64,000 bases of DNA from an uncultured Pirellulaceae bacterium (GTDB lineage: Bacteria > Planctomycetota > Planctomycetia > Pirellulales > Pirellulaceae): the NCBI GenBank assembly GCA_938083195.1, contig CALKCK010000018.1:124001-188000 (forward strand), read 5' to 3'. Below the pieces are notes generated by a model. That model did no database searches and was not told the origin of the DNA. It saw only the letters and a list, made by a program, of their open reading frames with translations. Made by a program: the position numbers and the translations under genes. Positions 43,938-51,775 of this stretch are shown here, one piece after another; position 1 is the first letter of the stretch, and every line of letters begins with the position of its first letter.

Positions 43938-44624
43938 TTAACGATTGGCAAATCCGATTTTAGCACGGATGGCCATCTCTTCCTTTCGTTCTTTGGGCGT
44001 TAGTTTTGTCAGTAAGTTTCTTTGGGCGCGAATCAGGATCGGAGCTGCATTGGACTGGAGTAGCATGGCATCTCCGGTGGCTTTGATCGAGGTTCTGGAA
44101 GCTCCGTCGAGGTCTAAAAAATTACTGTCGATAATCTCTAGCTCAACCATTTTCTGTTCGGGAATCGCCAGTTCCCATTTGAGAGTAATGGCAAACGGAT
44201 GTCTCGGCGCGGGTTCGGCTGAAATCAACTTCAGCTGTTGTGGTTTTTGGCCGATTTTAACATTGAGGTTTTTAGAGATAAATTTTCCGGCGGCGACTTG
44301 GAAACGTTTGGTCATTTCAGGAGATAAAATGTGCCCAGAGTCACCGTCTAGATTAATTTTAGGTGGAGGAAGGGTTGTCTTAGCAGGGTCCGCCACCGTT
44401 GTTGAAGTTGCGGGGACAGCGTCGAGCTGAGACCATTTGCTTAGAATTTTTTCCGTTGTTTTTTGGTTAAGGCCGATCGAATAGGTGATTTCAGCTTTTT
44501 TTCCTCGGACAATAACAACAAGAGTCCGCTCGACAAAGTCATCCTCAAACTGATGCGGAGTCGGGTAAATAGGCGGGAATCCGAGGTTAGCTATGATTGC
44601 CAACGCAAGTATGACTGTTTTCAT
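43938..44624 (-). CDS. Exported protein of unknown function
   Basis: A 228-residue protein with a short hydrophobic N-terminus (MKTVILALAIIANLGF) suggesting a signal peptide or anchor. The rest is beta/alpha mixed with Thr/Pro-rich stretches and includes the segment PFAITLKWELAIPEQKMVELEIIDSNF. A C-terminal basic helix (NLLTKLTPKERKEEMAIRAKIGF) ends the protein. I recognise no family. ATG 44624 is preferred over a TTG six bases earlier. It is divergent from the following 86-codon gene with 98 bases between. Confidence 0.55.
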   Translation of the reverse strand: MKTVILALAIIANLGFPPIYPTPHQFEDDFVERTLVVIVRGKKAEITYSIGLNQKTTEKILSKWSQLDAVPATSTTVADPAKTTLPPPKINLDGDSGHILSPEMTKRFQVAAGKFISKNLNVKIGQKPQQLKLISAEPAPRHPFAITLKWELAIPEQKMVELEIIDSNFLDLDGASRTSIKATGDAMLLQSNAAPILIRAQRNLLTKLTPKERKEEMAIRAKIGFANR

Positions 44625-44722
44625 AATCAATTGAATATCTCAACCTCAAAGAGAACTGGTGGGCGGAGGGTTCTCCGAATAATATAGTGTAAGGCAATGA
44701 TATTGTACCAAGGTTTATATTT

Positions 44723-44983
44723 ATGAATTCCAATCAAATTCTCGATCGCGAATTTTTAGAGATTCGCGCAAAAATATTAGAGGTCGCTGCGGCGCTGGAT
44801 CGTATTGAGCGGGCGGAGGGAGATGTTTCCGGGGAACCACGCATGGCTCTGATTGCCGAGGCAATCAAAATTATTGCAAGTGGTCATTCGGATCCCATTC
44901 GCGCGGAGAAAATTCAGTTGCTGTTCTCGAGAACTTACGATGAGCAGTGGCGGGACGAATTTTCTATCGCTTCACGTTCTTAG
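44723..44983 (+). CDS. Small conserved-looking protein, function unknown
   Basis: An 86-residue soluble, mostly helical, acidic protein: LDREFLEIRAKILEVAAALDRIERAEGD, then PRMALIAEAIKIIASGHSDPIRAEKIQLLFSR, then YDEQWRDEFS. The well-formed amphipathic helices and the lack of a longer competing frame support a real gene. No strong ribosome binding site is seen before ATG 44723. It lies 126 bases upstream of the EboB-like hydrolase gene on the same strand and could be cotranscribed. The composition is compatible with the start of an EboA-like protein, but it is far shorter than EboA, so no such call is made. Confidence 0.6.
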   Translation: MNSNQILDREFLEIRAKILEVAAALDRIERAEGDVSGEPRMALIAEAIKIIASGHSDPIRAEKIQLLFSRTYDEQWRDEFSIASRS

Positions 44984-45109
44984 TTTCCTGTTCTTAGCTT
45001 GACGCTTGCCCTCGTGACCGATTTTCGTCAGCGGCAATTTGTGTCAGCGCACCTTCAATTTTGATTTTTATCTTGCCGGTCCGGCAAGTTTTTTAAGAAA
45101 GACGGATTC

Positions 45110-45925
45110 ATGTATTACATCGACCCGCATCTTCATATGGTTTCGCGAACAACGGACGACTATGAAACACTCGCTAAAATGGGATGTGTTGCTATTAGTG
45201 AACCTGCGTTTTGGGCTGGTTTCGACCGAGGAAGCGGTGAGAGTTTTCGGGACTATTTTCGACAGCTGACCGAGGTTGAGCCAAAACGGGCCGCTCAATA
45301 TGGAATTCAGCATTTTACTTGGCTCTGCATCAATGCGAAGGAAGCAGAAAATGTCGAACTCTCGAGAGAGGTTCTAAAGATCATTCCTGAATTTTTAGAC
45401 TGTCCCAATGTATTAGGGATCGGCGAGATTGGGTTAAATAAGAATACAAAAAATGAAGCGATTATTTTCCAGGAACACATGGAACTTGCCATCGCTCACC
45501 AACAACAAGTTCTGATTCATACCCCCCACCTAGAAGACAAGTATCAGGGAACCCGGATGATTTTAGATATGCTCGGTGAGCATTCCATTGATCGTTCAAG
45601 AGTGTTAGTGGATCACGTCGAAGAGCACACGGTGGGGCCCGTTCTTGAAGCGGGTTATTGGGCGGGCATGACGCTTTACCCAGTGACGAAATGTACCCCA
45701 TCGCGAGCGGTCGACATTATTGAACGACACGGCGCTGAACGACTGTGCGTAAACTCCGCTGGAGATTGGGGTCCTTCGAAACCGACGGCGGTTCCGGATT
45801 TAGTATTGGAAATGCGTCGCCGAGGTCACAAAGAAAGCCTGATTAAAAAGGTGGTTTATGATAACCCTCGCGATTTTTTCAGTCAGAGCAAGAACTTCAA
45901 CCTTGAAAATCCCGCGGAACGTTAA
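45110..45925 (+). CDS. EboB-like TatD-family metal-dependent hydrolase
   Basis: Amidohydrolase-fold protein of 271 residues. The first metal site is YIDPHLHM. The next distinctive segment is SRTTDDYETLAKMGCVAISEPAFWAG. It also has VLGIGEIGLNK, VLIHTPH and LVDHVEEHTV, and ends with RLCVNSAGDWGPSKPTAVPD. SRTTDDYE and the NSAGDWG ending match EboB of the Ebo cluster, which is involved in trafficking of polyprenyl/scytonemin-type precursors to the periplasm in other bacteria. The other ebo genes (UbiA-like, dehydroquinate-synthase-like, isomerase-like) are not in the neighbourhood. Enzymatic activity is unproven, but metal ligands appear intact. Confidence 0.8.
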   Translation: MYYIDPHLHMVSRTTDDYETLAKMGCVAISEPAFWAGFDRGSGESFRDYFRQLTEVEPKRAAQYGIQHFTWLCINAKEAENVELSREVLKIIPEFLDCPNVLGIGEIGLNKNTKNEAIIFQEHMELAIAHQQQVLIHTPHLEDKYQGTRMILDMLGEHSIDRSRVLVDHVEEHTVGPVLEAGYWAGMTLYPVTKCTPSRAVDIIERHGAERLCVNSAGDWGPSKPTAVPDLVLEMRRRGHKESLIKKVVYDNPRDFFSQSKNFNLENPAER

Positions 45926-46093
45926 ATGGGCTGGTTTAAGCGGTTGGTGACCGTTATTGAGAATGTGGGAGTTCTTTGGTGGCGGTTTCCGCCGATTTCT
46001 GGTTGCCAGTCTCAATAAGGCTGGTAGATTAGGGTTCGTTACCACTTGGTTACACCAGTGTTTGAGATTCCCTCCGCGGACGGCAAAGATTTA

Positions 46094-46606
46094 ATGAGTC
46101 AAGAAACTGATTTGAAAACCCTCGCTCCAGTTCATGTTGCGCTTACACCTCAGCAGCGATTTAGTGACTTTTTGCAAAGTCGTGGCATGCGAAACACGGA
46201 ACAGCGTCGAGCGATGCTGGAGTTGGTCTTTCTCGAACACGATCATTTCGATGCGGATCAATTATTGGAACGACTTCCCGCCAAAGGGGAGAAGGGTTAC
46301 GTCAGTCGTCCTACCGTTTATCGAACGTTAGGTGAATTTGTCGACGCAGGATTGTTGCGTAAGTTCTCGTTAGACGGAAGAAGCGTTTACGAGCACGACT
46401 ACGGTTATCCCCAACATGATCACCTGTATTGCACAAAGTGTGAGAAGTTGATTGAGTTTCAGAGTGATTCACTGTTAGAAATTCGTAACGAAGTAGGTAA
46501 GGCTCACAGTTTTGATGTGCGAAGTCACCGGTTGATCGTTTCGGGGATTTGTGAGGATTGCCGTCGTGGTCGCCGACGTGAACGCCGAAAAGTCGATTTG
46601 ATTTAA
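46094..46606 (+). CDS. fur: Fur-family metalloregulator
   Basis: Dimeric DNA-binding repressor of 170 residues. The winged-helix domain (about 15-95) contains RGMRNTEQRRAMLELVF, FDADQLLERL and the recognition helix RPTVYRTLGEFVDAGLLRK. The dimerisation domain has the His/Cys metal set QHDHLYCTKCEKLIEF (about 105-120), and a second CEDC lies near 153. CxxC pairs plus HDH fit Fur or Zur; the sequence cannot separate iron from zinc. ATG 46094 is chosen over an upstream non-ATG frame start at 46046 because family members begin near ETDLKTLA. The convergent neighbour is a His/Asp-rich lipoprotein that may be a metal binder. Confidence 0.9.
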   Translation: MSQETDLKTLAPVHVALTPQQRFSDFLQSRGMRNTEQRRAMLELVFLEHDHFDADQLLERLPAKGEKGYVSRPTVYRTLGEFVDAGLLRKFSLDGRSVYEHDYGYPQHDHLYCTKCEKLIEFQSDSLLEIRNEVGKAHSFDVRSHRLIVSGICEDCRRGRRRERRKVDLI

Positions 46607-46679
46607 AAATTTTTGCTGAGAGTTTTGCTGAATGTTCCATTGACCTTCCAGCAAATTTGGTAAGCCCGATGAAAAGAAA

Positions 46680-46711
46680 AAAGGCGGCACCTCAATTGAG
46701 GTGCCGCCTTT
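46680..46711. terminator. Bidirectional terminator between fur and the His-rich lipoprotein
   Basis: AAAGGCGGCACCTCAA / TTGAGGTGCCGCCTTT, a perfect self-complementary 16+16 palindrome preceded by an A run. Confidence 0.92.
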
Positions 46712-46758
46712 AAGTTTATGGCGTCGATGCAAGGCATCGAAATTGGATTGGCTTTGGT

Positions 46759-47298
46759 TTAGTGATCCAAAGGTTCGTGTGCCTTGATCTCACCCTTAAA
46801 GACTTTGTCACCAATCTTAATTTCAATGTCGACTCCGAGTGGAACTGCAATCGACAGTTCTTGATCATCAAGTACGTAGACGGCAGAGAGTCCCTGCTCG
46901 TCCGGACTTTCTGGCTCTAAAACAAACCCAGTTTCGTCGTTGCCAACTTTGGGAGTAACGGTAAAGCTGTCGACTTTCTGAGCGACTGCTTCTTTACCAG
47001 CAGCGTCCAAGATATACATCTTAATTACATTGCTGTCTGTATATTTTTTCCACTCTCCCTGAAATTCGTTGGGCTCGAGGGCAAAGATGTGACCGCCAAA
47101 GGGGCCGTGAGCCGGGTGATCTGAGGCATCGTGGTCGTGGTCTCCGTCGTGATCGTGATCGTGGTCATGATCGCCGGCACCACTATTTGTTTTTCCACTT
47201 CCGTCGGTTGAAGGTCCGCCATTGTCGCAGCCATTAACGGCAAACATGGCAACCGCCAAGATTGCAACGATTAGCGACGACGTAGAATTGATACGCAT
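46759..47298 (-). CDS. His/Asp-rich lipoprotein
   Basis: A 179-residue lipoprotein (lipobox VNGC, Cys near residue 24). Residues about 43-70 are an alternating His/Asp tract (HDHDHDHDGDHDHD and HPAHGPFGGH), a likely zinc, copper or nickel binding stretch, encoded by GATCGT-type hexamer repeats. The following domain (about 72-179) is beta-rich, with HIFALEPNEFQGEWKKYTDSNVIKMYILDAAGKE and a strand-rich C-terminus. Similar lipoproteins with a His tract and a small beta domain occur in planctomycetes without known function. It converges on a Fur-family gene. A metal-related role is inference from composition and neighbourhood. Confidence 0.75.
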   Translation of the reverse strand: MRINSTSSLIVAILAVAMFAVNGCDNGGPSTDGSGKTNSGAGDHDHDHDHDGDHDHDASDHPAHGPFGGHIFALEPNEFQGEWKKYTDSNVIKMYILDAAGKEAVAQKVDSFTVTPKVGNDETGFVLEPESPDEQGLSAVYVLDDQELSIAVPLGVDIEIKIGDKVFKGEIKAHEPLDH

Positions 47299-47558
47299 TG
47301 TTACTCCAGTTTAAAGGTCCAATTTCTTGTTTCAAACCAACGCTAAGGCGTTGTTTGCAAGGTATTCGGGTATGAGTTGATTTAGAATTATAGAGTTCCT
47401 CGGCAAAATGGAAACACCGATAACCCCGTTTTTAACGCGTGTAGGGTAATTGGCTCTCCAAGAAATCAGGACTCGCTAATGCCTCTACGAATCCATCGTT
47501 CATCTTGTTCAAGAGCGGGTGGTTTTGTCGAGTTGATCCACAGATTTAGGGGGTCTTA

Positions 47559-48164
47559 CTAATTGTTGAGCGGATTGTCGGGGAAATGAAGGTTTGCCTT
47601 GCCTAGGATTCCTCGGATGGTGTTTCTTCCATGGCGATCCATCGCTTCACTCCATAAGTCAATTGGATCGCAGAAAATTTGGTCGGCGGTACTACTTTCA
47701 CTGCAATACCAGAGGCCGTGATTGACTTCGGATTGCAGTTGTCCCGGTTGCCAGCCGGCAATCCCAAAAGCAATCCGGTAATGGGTGTTTTTTAGGTTGG
47801 CTAATTCTCTAAATTTATTGGCCTGCGCAGTCACGAAAATTCCTCCCGGCATTTCGATTTCACCCAGATTGTGATTTTGGTGTATTGCGAAGACCGGTCC
47901 ATCAATTGGGCCTCCCCTTACCAAAAAACGGTCATCGAATGTTTGTCCCGTTAGTTGCCGCCAGGCAAATTTTATTTCATCGTTGGCTGGTTGGTTGAGA
48001 ATGACTCCAAAAATCCCAAGTTCGTTGCTTTGTAAAACAAGAATGACGGCTTGCTGAAAGAGAGTGTCCGAAAGCGATGCAGTCGCGATGAGCAGAGAGC
48101 CGGGTGTGATTTCCGGAGTGGAATCAAACGGCATCAGTTCTGAGGTGTTGAAGCGATTGGTCAA
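47559..48164 (-). CDS. yqgE: YqgE/AlgH family protein
   Basis: A 201-residue member of UPF0301 (DUF179). Family signatures are PGSLLIATASLSDTLFQQAVILVLQSNELGIFGVILNQP, RGGPIDGPVFAIHQ, YRIAFGIAGWQPGQLQSEVNHGLWY, and a C-terminal WSEAMDRHG. The family has a compact alpha/beta fold and no settled biochemical activity; AlgH was once proposed as an alginate regulator. A non-canonical start is not needed: ATG 48164 has AGGGGGA just upstream. It stands alone, 260 bases from the lipoprotein gene. Confidence 0.9.
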   Translation of the reverse strand: MTNRFNTSELMPFDSTPEITPGSLLIATASLSDTLFQQAVILVLQSNELGIFGVILNQPANDEIKFAWRQLTGQTFDDRFLVRGGPIDGPVFAIHQNHNLGEIEMPGGIFVTAQANKFRELANLKNTHYRIAFGIAGWQPGQLQSEVNHGLWYCSESSTADQIFCDPIDLWSEAMDRHGRNTIRGILGKANLHFPDNPLNN

Positions 48165-48525
48165 GAGTCCCCCTTGTCAAATAAGAACTTGAGGTAACAC
48201 AAAACGGTCGGAGCAAGTCAGCAATAAATTTGCAGTTTTGTCCGCTTTCGTTTTATTTTTCTAAACCATAAGTACGCAAATCGCGTGCCGTTGAGCGGTG
48301 GCTAAATGCATTTGGATAACTCCGGGAAATCCGCATGATTTGTTGAGAATTTCACACCCTTTCAATCGCAATGGGAGAAATAAGTCCTTTACATTTCCAG
48401 CATCTGTAGCTGAAAGAATGGTCCTGGCATATTGCTTGCCATCTTGTCAGGTGCAATGTCAGTTCGACATCAAGGGGAGCCTTGGTTCCAGACGTCTAGC
48501 TGCTGCGATTGAATCAGGACTAGTT
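48165..48525. other. Intergenic region between yqgE and tsaB
   Basis: About 361 bases, no gene supported. A plus-strand frame at 48298-48594 overlaps the tsaB 3' end and has no family features. Confidence 0.5.
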
Positions 48526-49392
48526 TCAGCTGTTGGCTTGTTTTTGACGAAGTGTTTCTTCGGCGGTACTGGGTCTGAAGTAAATGGGTTCTAACTTCCA
48601 GTGGCTCTCACGCTCTCCGGCGATGTGTTTTTTTCTAGCGAGCCGGCCGACGAGGGAGGCGGAGCAATTTCGCTCTTGTTCGGTCAGGAGTTTACAGTCG
48701 AGTTGAGTTGCCAGTTCCGCAGTGAATTCACTTGGAACGCCGGGGCCAGTAATCAAGTCGCCGCTTGAAATGGACGATTTCCAAGTCTCAAAGTCGGTAA
48801 CCTGGCTCGAGGAAATTTCATCGAGATCAAACATTGACGGAGCGTCGAGATGGGCTTGATAGTACGAAGAGAAAAGTTGTCTTCTTTGTGCGTTAATCAC
48901 CGGTCGAATTTTCAGCGTGATTGGTAGATCCGAGGCTTTGCTAGGGGAAGATAACTCTGCGGCCCCAAAAGCGAGGGCTTCGAGGGTGTTAATTCCGAGA
49001 ATTGGGATGTCCATTGCGTAGGCAATGGTCTTCGCAGTAACCACGCCGACTCGCAGTGAAGTGAACGAACCTGGGCCCTTGGTGACAGCAATGAGATCAA
49101 TTTTTTGCAAAGTGGTTCCATACTGATCGAGTGCAGCCTTGAGCATTGGGGCTAATAAGGTGGAAGCACCCGGGGGAAATATTCGTGAGGTTTTCCCTTT
49201 TCCTTTGGAACGCTTTCGAACATAGCCGAGAGGGAGAGAATCGTCATCGCCAGCGTTAGAACGAGCGTTATGAGGTTTTGATGGATCTTGGAACTGGATT
49301 GAATCGAGCTCGAACACAGAATTAGCATTTTCAACAATTGCTACCGAAAGCACTGTCGAAGACGAGTCAATTGCCAGTGTAAGCGATGCCAT
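48526..49392 (-). CDS. tsaB: tRNA threonylcarbamoyladenosine biosynthesis protein TsaB, with insertion
   Basis: Scaffold partner of TsaD in t6A37 formation on tRNAs reading ANN codons. The ASKHA-fold N-terminal region starts LTLAIDSSSTVLSVAIVE, and the hallmark GPGSFTSLRVG is at about 108-118, followed by a normal C-terminal subdomain. Between strands 3 and 4 (about residues 30-72) lies a roughly 40-residue Asn/Asp/Lys-rich insertion, and the usual RHSExLLP helix reads ASTLLAPML. It has 288 residues. I chose ATG 49392 (MASLTLAID); an upstream in-frame ATG at 49452 would add 20 unlikely residues. Confidence 0.88.
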   Translation of the reverse strand: MASLTLAIDSSSTVLSVAIVENANSVFELDSIQFQDPSKPHNARSNAGDDDSLPLGYVRKRSKGKGKTSRIFPPGASTLLAPMLKAALDQYGTTLQKIDLIAVTKGPGSFTSLRVGVVTAKTIAYAMDIPILGINTLEALAFGAAELSSPSKASDLPITLKIRPVINAQRRQLFSSYYQAHLDAPSMFDLDEISSSQVTDFETWKSSISSGDLITGPGVPSEFTAELATQLDCKLLTEQERNCSASLVGRLARKKHIAGERESHWKLEPIYFRPSTAEETLRQKQANS

Positions 49393-49764
49393 GCGTGGAT
49401 TGGGTAGTAATGGGTGAGTCGAAAGTTTGTTGAAATCAGGGCAAACGGCCATCGCCGTCGAGTTTGGAATCGAGGATCAACTAATTTGCACATTTGAAAC
49501 GACCGTTACAAATGATTCCACCACAATATTTTTACGAGTGATCAAATCAATTGCATAGGATTGTCGATGCTTGTAGACTATCGCGTCGAACTATTTTTAA
49601 TAGCGTCTTGGTCGCCAGTTCAAAGAATTTGCTAATTGGCAGATGACCTCGTCAGTCTAACAAATCGATATGTGATTAGAGAGTGGTCGAGTTTTTCAAA
49701 AATCAGCATTTTAGTTGGTTGGCTCGTACGCAGTTTTCATCTTAGATCAAAGTAAGGCTTTTCC
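49393..49764. other. Divergent intergenic region between tsaB and the first metallophosphoesterase
   Basis: About 372 bases with no gene, repeat or hairpin that I can support. It should hold both promoters. Confidence 0.5.
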
Positions 49765-50523
49765 GTGCAGCGGGCAATTATCAGCGACATACACGGAAAC
49801 TTTGAAGCACTGACTGCGGTCCTTGGTCGGATTGGTGATATTGGTGTCGATGAAATTATTTGCCTCGGAGACATCATTGGATATGGGCCAAATCCTTTGG
49901 AATGCCTCGATTCCGTCATCGATCGGTGCCAGTTAACCATCCTGGGTAATCACGATCAGGCGGCAATTTTTGATCCAGAGGGGTTCAATCCCATTGCAAT
50001 GAAAGCAATCTATTGGACGCGGGAACAGCTGGAAAACGACACCTCTGATCTGGAACAGGCTGATCGACGTTGGGATTTCTTAGGGGAATTACCTCGTCGG
50101 CATGATGAGGGTGACTATTTATTTGTTCACGGATCCCCGAGAGATCCTACAAATGAGTATGTTTTTCCTGAAACCGTCTACGAACGTGATTTACTTGCTC
50201 TCCTAATGAGTCGAATCGAGAATGTCTGTTTTCAGGGACATACTCACATCCCAGGGATCTTTACCGAGTCTGGCGCGTTTGTTTCTCCTGATGAATGTGA
50301 TCATTTTTTTCGGCTTGATGCTGGAAAATGCATGTTGAATGTAGGAAGTGTGGGCCAACCTCGAGATGGTGATGCAAGATCCTGTTTCGTTGTTTTAGAT
50401 ACAGAAGAGCGATCTGTCCGCTATCACCGTGTTGAGTATGATGCCGAAAAGACTCGGCAAAAGATTTATGCAATTCCAGATCTTGACAATATGCTGGGTG
50501 ATCGACTGATGACCGGACGGTAA
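49765..50523 (+). CDS. Metallophosphoesterase, first of a tandem paralogous pair
   Basis: Calcineurin-type phosphoesterase of 252 residues in the YfcE-like group. Metal motifs are SDIHGN (about 7-12), CLGDIIGYGP (about 34-43), GNHD (about 61-64), VHGSP (about 118-122) and GHTHIPG (about 154-160). All ligands are intact. It starts at GTG 49765 ([12 protein letters not shown]). The second paralogue lies 152 bases downstream and shares nearly every motif, including RRWDFLGELPRRHDEGDY, NEYVFPETVYERD and [12 protein letters not shown]. The substrate is not predictable; phosphodiester or phosphoprotein cleavage are both possible. Confidence 0.88.
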   Translation: MQRAIISDIHGNFEALTAVLGRIGDIGVDEIICLGDIIGYGPNPLECLDSVIDRCQLTILGNHDQAAIFDPEGFNPIAMKAIYWTREQLENDTSDLEQADRRWDFLGELPRRHDEGDYLFVHGSPRDPTNEYVFPETVYERDLLALLMSRIENVCFQGHTHIPGIFTESGAFVSPDECDHFFRLDAGKCMLNVGSVGQPRDGDARSCFVVLDTEERSVRYHRVEYDAEKTRQKIYAIPDLDNMLGDRLMTGR

Positions 50524-50675
50524 GAAAAACCGTTTTTCATTGCTGTTTGTGATTCCCGTCATTCAACAAAGTGATTATGATACTGCCACGTCGTTGCGGT
50601 TTTGTGCTCCCCGAAAAGGGGGAAATGCAGAGTAACCGCTTGGTTTGATCATTTAACGCTCATCTAGGATGCCTC

Positions 50676-51422
50676 ATGGGTAAACGCGCTATCATCAGCG
50701 ACATCCATGGTAATTTCGAAGCCTTGACCGCCGTTCTTGCCGACATTGAAGCTCAGGGCATTTCTGAGATTTACTGTCTTGGTGATGTAATTGGTTACGG
50801 TCCTAATCCCCGAGAATGCATTGATCGTTGTCGCGATTTTGCTTTGACACTGCTCGGGAACCATGACAACGGTGCTCTTTTTGACCCAGAGGGTTTCAGC
50901 AGTGGTGCCGAACGGGCTATTTTCTGGACTCGTTCCCAGTTGGAACAAACGGAGCACGATGGCGCGAAGGAGCGATGGGATTTTCTTGCTGGACTCCCGC
51001 GTACCCATCGTGAGGGGGATTTCATGTTCGTTCATGGTTCTCCTCGAAGTCCGTTAAACGAATATGTTTTCCCTGAAGACGTTTACAATCAGCGAAAAAT
51101 TGAGCGGATTTTTGGGTTCATCCAGAAATACTGTTTTCAGGGGCACACTCATGTTCCGGGTGTTTTCACTGAAAATTTCCGGTTTTACTCTCCCAGTGAA
51201 ATCAGCAACACCTACACCTTGGGTGAGCAGAAGCTGATGATCAATGTTGGTAGCGTTGGTCAGCCGAGAGACAGTGATCCGCGTGGCAGTTACGTAATTC
51301 TCGAAGGAAACGAAGTTGAATTCCGACGGGTCGAATACGATCCGGCCCCGACACGGAAAAAGATACTTGGGATTTCTGAATTAGATGATTTCCTTGGAGA
51401 CCGGTTGCTAGAGGGTCGGTAG
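50676..51422 (+). CDS. Metallophosphoesterase, second of a tandem paralogous pair
   Basis: A 248-residue calcineurin-type phosphoesterase, paralogue of the preceding gene. Metal motifs are SDIHGNF (about 7-13), [19 protein letters not shown] and GHTHVPG. The C-terminus [12 protein letters not shown] is nearly the same as LDNMLGDRLMTGR in the first copy. ATG 50676 follows TAGGATGCCTC. Divergence between copies is spread evenly, so both are probably functional. The pair precedes yidC-mnmE by about 350 bases. The duplicates may act on different substrates or be expressed under different conditions. Confidence 0.88.
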   Translation: MGKRAIISDIHGNFEALTAVLADIEAQGISEIYCLGDVIGYGPNPRECIDRCRDFALTLLGNHDNGALFDPEGFSSGAERAIFWTRSQLEQTEHDGAKERWDFLAGLPRTHREGDFMFVHGSPRSPLNEYVFPEDVYNQRKIERIFGFIQKYCFQGHTHVPGVFTENFRFYSPSEISNTYTLGEQKLMINVGSVGQPRDSDPRGSYVILEGNEVEFRRVEYDPAPTRKKILGISELDDFLGDRLLEGR

Positions 51423-51775
51423 AGGATGGAATATCTGGACTGATCTTTCTCGAATGAACTCAGCGTCAGCTGGCGGTGGCGGCAAGAATCTCGTGGGACG
51501 ATGCCGAAACGGCATAAATTGGGTGAATTTTGAGACTGTTTAAGGCAGTTTGGGGCGTTATCACCCCTAATTTCAATAGGTTGCGACTTAAAAAACCGTC
51601 TGCAATCCCCTTTCCAATCTATGTCGATGATCAGACAATAAGCAATCCTTTGATCGCGGCTGACGTCGAGCGTCGACAGGCTTCAACGAGTCGACTTTTC
51701 CGAAGATTGCTTTCGACAAATTTCCAATCACCAGCTTTGTGGCGATAAAACACTTTTTCACATCGGATTAATTAC
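51423..51775 (+). other. Intergenic region upstream of yidC
   Basis: About 353 bases. It includes a perfect 6-bp hairpin ATGCCG-AAA-CGGCAT (51501-51515). A 72-codon plus-strand frame (51530-51748) lacks family features and is not called. The yidC promoter is expected here. Confidence 0.45.

Noticed and set aside
48298..48594. 98-codon plus-strand frame overlapping the tsaB 3' end
   Set aside because: It has no start context, no family motifs, and overlaps a confident gene.
50524..50538. GAAAAAC-C-GTTTTTC palindrome after the first metallophosphoesterase as terminator
   Set aside because: The one-base loop is sterically unfavourable and the stem is A/T rich; no T tract follows.
51530..51748. 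72-codon plus-strand frame upstream of yidC
   Set aside because: No family similarity to YidD or ribosomal protein L34, which can precede yidC, and no ribosome binding site.
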